Shown here: positions 28,251-37,821 of the stretch, in pieces
Layout: each line of letters begins with the position of its first letter
How positions within the stretch are numbered: the first letter of the stretch is position 1
Source of the DNA: an uncultured Bacteroidales bacterium
GTDB lineage: Bacteria; Bacteroidota; Bacteroidia; Bacteroidales; Bacteroidaceae
Reading direction: 5' to 3'
DNA length: 58,046 nucleotides
NCBI GenBank assembly: GCA_902784475.1
Contig: CACZUX010000004.1
Coordinates: forward strand, 1 to 58,046
Notes under the pieces: generated by a model
Seen by the model: the letters and a program-made list of their open reading frames with translations, nothing else
Told to the model about the DNA's origin: nothing
The model's database searches: none
Position numbers and translations under genes: made by a program

Positions 28251-29069
28251 ATGGCAGGATATTTGGTGGACGATGCGCGTAAAGTGACCACTCATCGCCT
28301 TATTGAAATGAAGCAGCAGGGCAAGAAGATTGCCATGTTGACCGCTTATGACTACAGTATGGCCCGTATCGTGGACGGCGCCGGCATGGATATTATTCTC
28401 GTGGGCGACTCAGCCTCCAATGTGATGGCCGGTTCGTTCACCACTTTGCCCGTGACGCTCGATCAGATGATTTATCACGCCAAAGCCGTTGTGCGCGGCA
28501 CCCAGCGTGCGCTGGTCGTTTGTGATATGCCTTTCGGTTCGTATCAGGTGAATCCCACGGAAGGTGTCACCAACGCCATCCGCATCATGAAGGAGACCCA
28601 CTGCGACGCCCTCAAGCTGGAGGGTGGGGTGGAGATCATCGACACCGTCCGCAAGATTCTCGACGCCGGCATTCCCGTGATGGGGCATCTCGGACTCACG
28701 CCGCAAAGCATCAACAAGTTCGGTACCTATGCCGTGAGGGCTCGCGAGGAAGCTGAGGCTGAGAAGCTGATTTCCGACGCTCACGCTCTGGAGGAGGCCG
28801 GCTGCTTCGGCATTGTCCTGGAGAAGATTCCCGCCGCTCTGACGCAGCGCGTCTGTCAGGAACTGCGCATCCCCGTGATTGGCATCGGCGGCGGTCCTGC
28901 CGACGGTCAGGTGCTGGTGATCCACGACATGCTGGGTATGAACAAGGGCTTCTCTCCCAAGTTCCTGCGCCGCTACGCCGATCTCTTCACCGTGATGACC
29001 GACGCCATCGGCCGCTACATCACCGACGTGAAGAGTTGCGACTTCCCCTCTGCCGAGGAGAGCTACTGA
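28251..29069 (+). CDS. panB: 3-methyl-2-oxobutanoate hydroxymethyltransferase
   Basis: 272 aa from ATG 28251 ([17 protein letters not shown]); the frame extends to a TTG inside the -7 box, which cannot be used. Makes ketopantoate from alpha-ketoisovalerate and methylene-tetrahydrofolate, the first committed step of pantothenate synthesis. Family motifs: [18 protein letters not shown] (metal-binding Asp), [30 protein letters not shown] and [14 protein letters not shown]. Length is normal. No other pantothenate gene is nearby. Confidence 0.97.
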   Translation: MAGYLVDDARKVTTHRLIEMKQQGKKIAMLTAYDYSMARIVDGAGMDIILVGDSASNVMAGSFTTLPVTLDQMIYHAKAVVRGTQRALVVCDMPFGSYQVNPTEGVTNAIRIMKETHCDALKLEGGVEIIDTVRKILDAGIPVMGHLGLTPQSINKFGTYAVRAREEAEAEKLISDAHALEEAGCFGIVLEKIPAALTQRVCQELRIPVIGIGGGPADGQVLVIHDMLGMNKGFSPKFLRRYADLFTVMTDAIGRYITDVKSCDFPSAEESY

Positions 29070-29379
29070 CTTCTCAAACTGTCGTCAGACTGTTCCCAGA
29101 CTGTTCGGATTCGACCTTCCTTCGAACTTTCTTCGAGTTTCCTTCGAGATTCTTCGGGTAAACAGCAGCGAAACACGAAGGATGTACGAAAGAAATGTGT
29201 GTTTTTTGTGATTTTTTGGGGCCGAAACGCAATTTTTAACACTTTTTTGTGAAAAAATAATTGCAAAACGGGCCTTAATATGCTAAAAAGTGTTACCTTT
29301 ATGCCGATTTAGGGCTATAAATAGCCATAATAGTGTGTGAAAACTAACGAACAAAACAAAAAAATACTAAAAAAACAAC
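29070..29379. other. 310-bp intergenic region between panB and the FAS1-SusCD locus
   Basis: No gene is credible here. It holds an 11-bp tandem array (29076-29152), AT-rich DNA with A and T tracts, a small inverted repeat GGCTA-TAAA-TAGCC (29313-29326), and one imperfect -7 box TACCTTTA (29294-29301) that could drive the seven-gene locus. No convincing -33 TTTG at proper spacing. A short minus-strand frame here is only the repeat array read as protein. Confidence 0.7.
29076..29152. repeat. 11-bp degenerate tandem array downstream of panB
   Basis: Seven units with period 11: AAACTGTCGTC, AGACTGTTCCC, AGACTGTTCGG, ATTCGACCTTC, CTTCGAACTTT, CTTCGAGTTTC, CTTCGAGATTC. The units drift from an ACTGT type to a CTTCGA type along the array. 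It starts 7 bp after the panB stop. Confidence 0.8.
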
Positions 29380-32300
29380 ATGAAAAACAGTAACGTAAAA
29401 CATCGACTTCCCCGCCTCTTGGCCGGCTTGTGCGGTGCTGCCCTCATGTTTGGGTTGTCGGCTTGCTCCGACGATCTGCTTTTGGGCACCCCCGAGTGGC
29501 TGGGAACGAGCATCTACGAGGAGCTTGAGTCGCGTGGCGATTATTCTGTTACCCTGGCGTTGATCAACAGTTCGCCAGTGGCTGCAGACAACTATCGCGA
29601 ATTGCTCTCCAAAACGGGTTCGAAGACTCTGTTTGTGGCTGACGATGCCGCTTGGCAGCGTTTCTTCGACAAGAACAAACAACTCCCGGCCGCGAATCCT
29701 TGGAGCACCATCACCAGCACGGAGTCGTTCAATGCCAGCGGCAACGAGCTGAAGGTAAGACGCCTGCTCAAAGGCATGATGCTCAATAACGCTTACGTGC
29801 TCGACCTCTTGGGCAACCTTTCTTCCGACCCGTCTTCCGTCAATGTAGAAGACGCTGCCGATGCCTGTATGCGTCGTAATACGTCTATCAGCAACCTTGA
29901 TATGCGCGGTGAGGTGAAGCAGGAGAACTTCCCTCCTAAGAAGTTGCCCAACGCTTCCGGCGAGGAGGATATTGACTGGTGGGAAGAGGTGCGCGATCGC
30001 AGTTCTATCACCACGATGCCCGCTGTGCTCAACGGGGTTAACAATACGAAGCCCGCAAGTGCAGCCTATCTTTACACGAGAAACGGTGATCCCGACCTGC
30101 CCACGATGGTGCATTTTTCGCCTTCGTTTGCGATCAGCAACGGCTTCGAAAAAGAAGACGTCAGCATCCTCTCCGGCGGTGTGGCCAACAGCACTTCGCA
30201 GACTGTCGTCAACGGTGTTGCCATCGATCCCGACAACGCCAACATCACCTGTCAGAACGGTTACATCCACAAGATGGTGGAGGTGCCTTATCCCGTCTCC
30301 AATATGATGGAAAAGTTGAGCTATGAGCCTCAGTACTCCATCTTCTATAAGCAGCTGCAGCGTTTCAGTTATCCTTACAAGAACCAGGTGCAGACAGACA
30401 ACTTGGGTGGACTCACCGATGTTTACACCATACGCTACATCAATTCTGGTAACAATGCTCAGCACTGTGAGTTGACGCAGGACTACAGCCTCAATAAGGT
30501 GGCTAATGCCTATCTGCCTTACGACCCTGCGTGGAACCACTATTACCTTTATAATACGAGCGGCTCCTACACCTATCAGATGGATGCCGCTTTGATGTTG
30601 GTGCCCGATGATGAGCACATGACAAGCTTCCTGACTAAGGAAGGTAAGGACCTTACTGACAGATATGCCCCCACCGGTCAGGCCAGTTGGGACTATTTCC
30701 CCGATGCCATCGTGGCCGAGCTGATGCAGAACTGTATGCAGACCAATTTCCTGAGTTATCTGCCTCACAACGTCAGCAAGGTTAAAGACACGTCACAGTC
30801 GATTATCAGCGGTTTGGACACCGACAAGATTGCCGACTGCTTTGTCTGCGGCAACGGCGTCATCTACGGTTTGTCGATGAACATCGTGCCTCCGACCTAC
30901 CGAGACGTGACTTCCGTCATGTTGCTCAACAAGGAGAAGGATAGGGACGAGAGCCGCGATGAGGGCTTCTCCGTTTTCTACAACTTCATCCAAAAAGATA
31001 AGGAGATTATAAGTAATTCTGCCGGTTATGCCTCTTATTTGGGTAGCTTTGATGGCACCAAGTATGTGCTCTTCTGCCCCTATGACAAGGCCTTGAGAGC
31101 GGTGGTTGATCCCTCCAGTTGGCTGCGCGATAAATCGGGCGCCGAGGGAGGTCCTATTCTCTTTCGTTTTGATTACGACTCCGAAAGCAAAAATAAACCT
31201 TGGATCGAGCCTTATAGTTACACTGTGGACCCATACGGCGTTGTGACTCCGGGTGCCTTGTATTCTCAGTTGGCCAGTAATGATGATTTCGCCCCAGTGT
31301 CGGCTGCCAACGATTGGTACAAGAAAGTTTCCTACAGGATGTTGCGTTATATCATGGAGAACAGCGTTTGTCCTGTTTACAATTTCCCCGACGGACCCTG
31401 TCCTCTGGAGCAGGCCTATACCTATTATAAAACTAAGGCCGGTTCGGCCATCAAGGTGGATTGGACTAACGGTGGTGACATAACTAAAGCCGGCTATGCC
31501 GGTGGCTATCAGGTTCACTACAATCGTACAGTGACCAGTCCGGCAGCTATTCATAAGGAAGGCGGCAACGGCGTCAGTCTGCCTGTAAGTGAGGTGCTTT
31601 TGCCTGCAATCAGGACGCCCTATCAAACGTTGAGAGATGACTTCCCTGATTTCTTCAAGTTCATTAAAACTGATAATTCCCAGTCAAAAAATGCAGATGA
31701 GAATGAAGATAAACAGACGCCGAAGCATAAAGTTCTCCCGGGGGATGACCCTGCCATTGAGTGGCTCCGTCCCTACAACTACACCATCTATGTGCCTACT
31801 AAGGAGGCCATCGACAAGCAGGTCAACAGCTATCAGGTGCCCCGTCGCGTTTGGATTGTCGATATAGGATTAACTGATGAAGTCATTAAGACTAAATTCA
31901 GCGGCATCAGTGACGATGACCTAAATAAACTAAAGGATTTGCGCGATAAAGTTATCGACGTCGCTATTGACAATTATCTGGCATATCACATTCAGGACTA
32001 CGGCGTATTCCTTGGCCAGAGAGACACTACAGGTGTGTTTGAGACCAGTTTCCTTAACACGGAAACCAATCAGTTCTACGGTTTGCATGTCGAAGAGCAT
32101 TCTTCCACTTCTGGTGCGACATTAGAGGTTTACCCCAAGGGATATCCCGGCAAAACCGTGAGGATTAATTCCAACGTGTGCAACATACAGGCCACTCAAA
32201 ACTATTATACGGATTCCAAGAATCAGGGATATGGCACGCTTTATACTTCTTCCTATGTCGTTATTCATCAGATTGCTGATGACGAAGATCTCTATATGCC

Positions 32301-32394
32301 GCCAGCAGCCAACATCTGGAGTGAGGAGAAGTATAATGAGTTGAAGGCCCTTTTCGATAAATACGGTGTCGCATTGACTGAACCTGTGAATTAA
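29380..32394 (+). CDS. large lipoprotein with fasciclin (FAS1)-like domains, first gene of the SusCD locus
   Basis: 1004 aa. Lipoprotein signal ending FGLSACSDD. Three regions have the FAS1 core pattern: TLFVADDAAWQRFF (about residue 84) with NGYIHKMVEVPYP; YVLFCPYDKALRAV (about 562); and YTIYVPTKEAIDKQ (about 802) with a late strand pair ending YVVIHQIAD. FAS1 domains elsewhere serve adhesion or ligand binding. Next to SusC/SusD such lipoproteins are likely surface-exposed accessory binding proteins. No catalytic motif was seen. It ends in TAATG shared with the SusC start, so the two are translationally coupled. Confidence 0.8.
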   Translation: MKNSNVKHRLPRLLAGLCGAALMFGLSACSDDLLLGTPEWLGTSIYEELESRGDYSVTLALINSSPVAADNYRELLSKTGSKTLFVADDAAWQRFFDKNKQLPAANPWSTITSTESFNASGNELKVRRLLKGMMLNNAYVLDLLGNLSSDPSSVNVEDAADACMRRNTSISNLDMRGEVKQENFPPKKLPNASGEEDIDWWEEVRDRSSITTMPAVLNGVNNTKPASAAYLYTRNGDPDLPTMVHFSPSFAISNGFEKEDVSILSGGVANSTSQTVVNGVAIDPDNANITCQNGYIHKMVEVPYPVSNMMEKLSYEPQYSIFYKQLQRFSYPYKNQVQTDNLGGLTDVYTIRYINSGNNAQHCELTQDYSLNKVANAYLPYDPAWNHYYLYNTSGSYTYQMDAALMLVPDDEHMTSFLTKEGKDLTDRYAPTGQASWDYFPDAIVAELMQNCMQTNFLSYLPHNVSKVKDTSQSIISGLDTDKIADCFVCGNGVIYGLSMNIVPPTYRDVTSVMLLNKEKDRDESRDEGFSVFYNFIQKDKEIISNSAGYASYLGSFDGTKYVLFCPYDKALRAVVDPSSWLRDKSGAEGGPILFRFDYDSESKNKPWIEPYSYTVDPYGVVTPGALYSQLASNDDFAPVSAANDWYKKVSYRMLRYIMENSVCPVYNFPDGPCPLEQAYTYYKTKAGSAIKVDWTNGGDITKAGYAGGYQVHYNRTVTSPAAIHKEGGNGVSLPVSEVLLPAIRTPYQTLRDDFPDFFKFIKTDNSQSKNADENEDKQTPKHKVLPGDDPAIEWLRPYNYTIYVPTKEAIDKQVNSYQVPRRVWIVDIGLTDEVIKTKFSGISDDDLNKLKDLRDKVIDVAIDNYLAYHIQDYGVFLGQRDTTGVFETSFLNTETNQFYGLHVEEHSSTSGATLEVYPKGYPGKTVRINSNVCNIQATQNYYTDSKNQGYGTLYTSSYVVIHQIADDEDLYMPPAANIWSEEKYNELKALFDKYGVALTEPVN

Positions 32395-35300
32395 TGGAGA
32401 CTATGAAAACACTTAAATATACCTTATTGACAGGTCTGCTTATGGTCTCTGTGATGGCCAGTGCGCAGATCAAACGCATTTCAGGTACGGTCAGCGACGA
32501 TTTCGATGTGCTGCCGGGCGTGAATGTGCAGGAAGTGGATGCCTCGGGACGTACCGTGAGCGCCACAGTGACGGACATGAACGGTAACTTCGTGTTGGCC
32601 ATCAAGAGCCAGAAGAACAAGCTGAAAGTGTCTTACGTGGGTTTCAAACCTCAGACCCTTCCCATCAACAGGACGGTCTTCAAGATTATGCTGGCCGACA
32701 ACACCACCACCCTGAAAGACGTGGAGGTGAAGGCCAAGAAGATGATGAAGACTTCCGGCCTGGCCATCCCCGAGCGAGAAGTCAGCTTCGCGGCTCAGGG
32801 CATCAGTTCCAAGGAGTTTGAAGGTCTGGGTATCACCAGCGTCGACGAAGCCCTGCAGGGTCGTATCGCCGGTCTGGATATCGTCGGTGTGAGCGGCGAC
32901 TTGGGTTCTGGCTCGCAGATGCGTCTGCGCGGTGCTTCGACCATCTCCGACAACGTGAGCGGCCAGCCGCTGATCGTGGTCAACGGTAACGTGCTCACCG
33001 ACGCTGATATGTCGAATTTCGACCCCAACAACGCCACCGATGAGGACTACGCCGCCCTTCTGAAGGTGAACACTCAGGATATTGAGGACATCAAGGTGCT
33101 CAAGGACGGTGCCGCTGCTGCCGTATGGGGTAGCCAGGGCGGTAACGGTGTCATCGAGATCACCACGAAGCGCGGCAGTCGCGGTCCCGCCAAGGTGAGC
33201 TATTCGTTCACCGGCGTTGTCACCCGCCAGCCCGCCGGCTTCAAGTTGCTCAACGGCGACCAGTACACCATGATGCTGAAGGAGGCTTACTTCAACCCCA
33301 ACCAGATAGACGAGGCTTCTCACATCAAGGAAATCGACTATCCCGACCACGCTGAGTTCCCCGAGAGCTACATGTTCAACAACAACACGGACTGGCTCGA
33401 TGCTGTTAAGCAGGTGGGTTTCCGTCAGCAGCACTATATCGCTGTGAGCGGCGGTGACGAGAAGACCACCTTCCGTCTTTCCGGCGGTTTCGAGAACGAG
33501 AGCGGCACCATCATCAAGCAGGGTCTGCAGCGTTTCTCTACCCGTATGGCCCTCGACTACTATGTCAACGACCGCATCACGCTGACCAGTAACTTCGACA
33601 TGACCTACACCAAAAAGACCAACATCTACGGCGGTATTATCGGTGCTGCTCAGAGGAAGATGCCCAATATGGCCATCTATCGTGAAAATGTGGACGGCGT
33701 GCCTACCGACGACTACTACTATGCCATCCAGGCAGGTCAGGGTGAGAAGATTACCGGCTACGACGGCACGACGGCCATGAGTGAGCAGCTCAAGGACCAG
33801 CGCGGCATGGACAACATCATCGCCAAGCAGCATCTGGCCAGCTATGTGACCAGCAACTACAAGATCACGCCCGAATTGATCCTGAAGTATAAGTTGCTCG
33901 GCACCAACGCCGACAAGCATCAGTTGAACTACGAAGGCAAGGCCTACATGAACATCAGCAACGACTATGCTGACGAAGACCTGCCGCGTGAGCTCACCAC
34001 CGCCAACTTCCTGGACACACACTCTGCCTACAGCAGCAGTGCCAAAAGCTTCTCGTTCAACACGAAACACAGTTTCACCTTCACGCCGCATTTCAACAAT
34101 GAAGACCACTATTTGACAGCCTTGGGCCGTTTCGAGCTCAATACGGGTAACAACAGCACCCAGCGGACCAACGCTAATCGTCTGGCATCAGGCATCACCA
34201 ACCCTTCTTCGGGAGCTTTGCTGACCGGCCTGTCGAGCACCTACGGCGAGTGGCGCAGCATCTTCTGGCTGTTCTCTGCTCACTACTCTTGGAAGAGCCG
34301 CTATATGGTGGACTTCACCATCCGTGTGGACGGTACCACCAAGTTCGGTGAGAACAATCGTTGGGGTTATTTCCCCGCCATCTCCGGTCGTTGGAACATC
34401 ATTGACGAGCCTTTCATGAAGAAAGTAAAGGAGAAGGCCCGAATGAACATGTTGGGTATTCGCGGCGGCTGGGCCCTCAACGGTAACGCGCCCAATAGAG
34501 ACTACCTCTATCTGAACACTTATTCTCAAGGTCCTTCTTATCTGGGGCTCACCAGTTTTTCACCCGACGGTGTTAAGTTGACCACCCTGAAGTGGGAGGA
34601 GCGTATCAAGTGGAACATCGGCATGAACCTCGGCTTCTTCGACGACATGCTGACGATGGACATCAACGTCTATCAGGAAAAGACCAACGGTATGTTGCTG
34701 CAGAAGGGTATTGCTTCGTCCAACGGTTACGGCGTACTCTCTCACCACAATATCGGTGATATGAAGAACACCGGTTGGGAGTTCTACATCAACGGTAACC
34801 GTCTCTTTAAGAAGGGTAAGTTCTACATGGACGCTTACATCAACTTCGCCAACAACCGTTCGACCATCACGGCGCTTGACGCCGCCACTTTGGAGGCCCG
34901 CAACATCGATCTCAACAAGAGCAACCCCAACGCCAGCATCATTGAGCGTGTGCAGGTGGACAATCCCTTCGGCTCCATCTATGGTTTCCGTTATAAGGGT
35001 GTGTACCAGTACACTTATGCTGCCGCTCAGTCTCTTAAGACCGTGGAGCGTGAGCTGGCCAAGAATCCGGATAAATATTCCGATCCCGTTGTTAAAGATG
35101 CCTACCTCAAGGATGTGCTTCCCTCGAAGCTTTATGAGGCCGGCGTGACTTCTTTGGCAGAAGCTGTTAATCGGGGCTACACCTTCCCCGTAGCCACCAA
35201 CGCCAACGGTGATGTGATGTATGAGGCTGACGGTCGCACGCCCAAGCGCATGCGTGCCTTCTATGATAAGACTACCAACAACACCGGCGCCTACAAGTTT

Positions 35301-35876
35301 GAGGGTGGTGATGCCATCTACGAGGACCTGAACCACGACGGTAACATCGACGAGCTCGACGTGGAGTATCTCGGCAGTTCTTTGCCCCTGCTCACCGGCG
35401 GTTTCGGTTTCACTCTGCACTACGACAAGTGGAAGCTGATGGCCAACTTCAACTATCGTGTGGACGTCGACGTGATTAACCTCGACCGTCTGCACATGGA
35501 GGCCATGACCACCAACAACAACCAAAGTGAGGCCGTGAACTACCGCTGGCGCAAGAACGGTGATGTGACAAGCATTCCCCGTGCGCTCAACGGCAACAAC
35601 AACTATAACACCATGATCAGCGACCGCTTCGTGGAAGACGCCAGCTTCGTGCGTCTCAACTACCTGCAACTGGCCTACAGTTTCGATGCCAAGAAGCTGA
35701 AGAAGTACGGCCTTAACGCCCTGAGTTTCTACATCAGTGCCAACAACCTCTTCTGTCTGACCAAGTACACGGGTATCGACCCCGAGTTCGGTACGCGTCA
35801 GTCGGGTATTGCTGTGACCGAGGGTCAGACGCCTCGTGCCAAGAGTTATACTTTGGGTGTCACTGTAGGATTCTAA
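32394..35876 (+). CDS. SusC/RagA-type TonB-dependent outer-membrane transporter (first)
   Basis: 1160 aa. Signal peptide; start either METMKTL (32394, overlapping the upstream stop) or MKTLKYTLL (32403). Then a carboxypeptidase-regulatory-like domain (ISGTVSDDFDVLPGVNVQEV), the plug with the SusC hallmarks LRGASTIS, LIVVNGNV and VLKDGAAAAVWGSQGGNGVI, and a 22-strand barrel ending in an aromatic residue (GVTVGF). No STN signalling domain, so it is not of the anti-sigma-linked kind. It should import a large ligand handed over by the SusD lipoprotein encoded next. Confidence 0.95.
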   Translation: METMKTLKYTLLTGLLMVSVMASAQIKRISGTVSDDFDVLPGVNVQEVDASGRTVSATVTDMNGNFVLAIKSQKNKLKVSYVGFKPQTLPINRTVFKIMLADNTTTLKDVEVKAKKMMKTSGLAIPEREVSFAAQGISSKEFEGLGITSVDEALQGRIAGLDIVGVSGDLGSGSQMRLRGASTISDNVSGQPLIVVNGNVLTDADMSNFDPNNATDEDYAALLKVNTQDIEDIKVLKDGAAAAVWGSQGGNGVIEITTKRGSRGPAKVSYSFTGVVTRQPAGFKLLNGDQYTMMLKEAYFNPNQIDEASHIKEIDYPDHAEFPESYMFNNNTDWLDAVKQVGFRQQHYIAVSGGDEKTTFRLSGGFENESGTIIKQGLQRFSTRMALDYYVNDRITLTSNFDMTYTKKTNIYGGIIGAAQRKMPNMAIYRENVDGVPTDDYYYAIQAGQGEKITGYDGTTAMSEQLKDQRGMDNIIAKQHLASYVTSNYKITPELILKYKLLGTNADKHQLNYEGKAYMNISNDYADEDLPRELTTANFLDTHSAYSSSAKSFSFNTKHSFTFTPHFNNEDHYLTALGRFELNTGNNSTQRTNANRLASGITNPSSGALLTGLSSTYGEWRSIFWLFSAHYSWKSRYMVDFTIRVDGTTKFGENNRWGYFPAISGRWNIIDEPFMKKVKEKARMNMLGIRGGWALNGNAPNRDYLYLNTYSQGPSYLGLTSFSPDGVKLTTLKWEERIKWNIGMNLGFFDDMLTMDINVYQEKTNGMLLQKGIASSNGYGVLSHHNIGDMKNTGWEFYINGNRLFKKGKFYMDAYINFANNRSTITALDAATLEARNIDLNKSNPNASIIERVQVDNPFGSIYGFRYKGVYQYTYAAAQSLKTVERELAKNPDKYSDPVVKDAYLKDVLPSKLYEAGVTSLAEAVNRGYTFPVATNANGDVMYEADGRTPKRMRAFYDKTTNNTGAYKFEGGDAIYEDLNHDGNIDELDVEYLGSSLPLLTGGFGFTLHYDKWKLMANFNYRVDVDVINLDRLHMEAMTTNNNQSEAVNYRWRKNGDVTSIPRALNGNNNYNTMISDRFVEDASFVRLNYLQLAYSFDAKKLKKYGLNALSFYISANNLFCLTKYTGIDPEFGTRQSGIAVTEGQTPRAKSYTLGVTVGF

Positions 35877-35897
35877 ACTTGAAAGGAGATACAAGAC

Positions 35898-37790
35898 ATG
35901 AAAAACTTTAGCAATACATATAAAGTAGCGGTTCTTGCTCTGGTTTCCGCCTTGACTCTGTCAAGTTGTGGCGACTACCTGGAGATAGAACCCAGAAATA
36001 TCATCACGGAGGACAACTTCTGGGATGAGAAAGCCGACGTGGAGCAGATGATATACGGCTGCTACGTCAGAATGATGCAGGATGACTTCATGCGCCGCTG
36101 CATCGTATGGGGCGAAGCTCGTTCCGAAAATGTAATCAACGGTTCTGCAGAGGGCTCCGACAACACGAACGGTAAGGCGGACAAGAGCCTCTATGACGTG
36201 ATGCGCAACGCCATTCGCAGTGAGAATGCCTATACCACGTGGTTGTGCTTCTACAATGTGATCAACCGTTGCAACATCATCACTGTGAAGGCGCCGGAAG
36301 TAGCCGAAATCGACCCGGACTTCTCTAATACGGAAGCAGCCGCTTATGTGGCAGAGGTTGCCGGTCTGCGTGCTTTGTGCTACTTCTACCTGGTGCGCGC
36401 GTTCAACAACGTGCCCTTCTATTTCGATCCCGTTCAGTCGGAGGACGAAGTGAAGAATTTGCCCGCGACACCCCGTAACGAGGTTATTGATGCCCTGATA
36501 GAGGATTTAAAGAGCAAGGTGGGCAATGCCTACAAGGCTCTTCCCGGCTTCAAGACTCCGGCCGCAAGCACCTACAACTCCAACCGCATGACGCAGTACG
36601 GCATCTACGCCCTGCTTTGCGATCTTTGCCTTTGGCGCGGCCGTTACGATGAGGTCATCACCTATGCCGACATCATCCTTCAGGCCAAGTTGGCCGAGTA
36701 TGACGAGTTGGAATACAGTTCAGAATTCAGTTCCTTATTGAACAGTGTTCCTAAATTGTTTAAACACCCCAATGATGCGAATGCGCCCAGCATGATCTCT
36801 AAGGTGACTCAGAAGAAGATAGAAGGTTATCCTCTCTACCTCTATACCTCAGGCGGGTCTGACCTCAACAGTTATTTTTATAATTCATCTGCCCAGCAAG
36901 GCAACGGTTTTGAGGGCCTCTTTGAGATTAACTATTCCAACACACCCGACGATAACGGTAACGGTGTAAGCAATAGTGCTGTAGGTTTCTTCTACGGAAA
37001 CTGGTTTACGAGAGTCAGCGGTGTAAGTAACGGCGGTCACGGCGTGATGTTTGCCGCGGCATCCATGAGTAAGACTGCCGGTAACGGTAAGCCGGATCCC
37101 ACAAAAAAATCTGATACTGATAACAAGTTCTTTCTGACACGGTATGATGTGCGCTATTACTCTTCGTTTGAGCGTCAGGGCGGCAGTTCCGGTATCAATT
37201 ACATTCGTAAGTTCAATGCCGGTAGGGCATATTTGAGTAATAATAACAGTTCTAATAGAGAAAATGTTCCTTATGTGTCGTCGTTTGATACATGGACAGC
37301 CCGTGAAGGTAACTGGATATTTTACCGTATGACCGATGTGATGCTGATGAAGGCTGAGGCTTTGATAATGCAAGGTAACTATGATGCGGCATTCTACCTG
37401 ATTTGGGCGGTGTCCCGTCGCAGCGAATACGATGCCAAGACGAAGGAAGATGCTACGAAAGACGGCTCTTACAGCCTAGCCAAGGATCTGTACACCCAGA
37501 GCTTTGATTACATGAAGCAACTCCTCTTGGGTGAGCGTCAGCGAGAATTTCTCTTTGAAGGCAAACGCTGGTTTGACTTGATGCGTTTCTTTCTTCGCGA
37601 CAACGACTATGAGACACTGCGCAACGCCGTGCAAGAGAAATATGCTGCAGGAGGCAGCTCAGAGGACATCTTCCGCGACGAGAATTCCCTCTTCTTCCCC
37701 TACAACAAACATGAGTTGAAGAAGATTAATGCCGAAGGGGTGGTGATTCCGCAGAATCCCCATTATCTGAACGGTGAGGAAGACGATTAA
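35898..37790 (+). CDS. SusD/RagB-type surface lipoprotein (first)
   Basis: 630 aa, normal to slightly long for the family. Lipobox LTLSSCGDYLEIEP. The SusD N-terminal start DYLEIEPRNIITEDNFW, TPR-like helices (GLRALCYFYLVRAFNNVPFY) and the conserved C-terminal RQREFLFEGKRWFDLMRF are all present. It acts as the lid on the paired SusC barrel and binds the ligand at the cell surface. Lies 21 bp after susC-like gene 1. Confidence 0.95.
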   Translation: MKNFSNTYKVAVLALVSALTLSSCGDYLEIEPRNIITEDNFWDEKADVEQMIYGCYVRMMQDDFMRRCIVWGEARSENVINGSAEGSDNTNGKADKSLYDVMRNAIRSENAYTTWLCFYNVINRCNIITVKAPEVAEIDPDFSNTEAAAYVAEVAGLRALCYFYLVRAFNNVPFYFDPVQSEDEVKNLPATPRNEVIDALIEDLKSKVGNAYKALPGFKTPAASTYNSNRMTQYGIYALLCDLCLWRGRYDEVITYADIILQAKLAEYDELEYSSEFSSLLNSVPKLFKHPNDANAPSMISKVTQKKIEGYPLYLYTSGGSDLNSYFYNSSAQQGNGFEGLFEINYSNTPDDNGNGVSNSAVGFFYGNWFTRVSGVSNGGHGVMFAAASMSKTAGNGKPDPTKKSDTDNKFFLTRYDVRYYSSFERQGGSSGINYIRKFNAGRAYLSNNNSSNRENVPYVSSFDTWTAREGNWIFYRMTDVMLMKAEALIMQGNYDAAFYLIWAVSRRSEYDAKTKEDATKDGSYSLAKDLYTQSFDYMKQLLLGERQREFLFEGKRWFDLMRFFLRDNDYETLRNAVQEKYAAGGSSEDIFRDENSLFFPYNKHELKKINAEGVVIPQNPHYLNGEEDD

Positions 37791-37821
37791 TGTGCCAATA
37801 ACCCCAAAAGAGTATAATACG

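Noticed and set aside
29063..29266. 67-codon minus-strand frame after panB with Arg/Glu/Ser repeats
   Set aside because: Its repetitive peptide is only the 11-bp DNA array translated; no promoter or homology pattern supports it.
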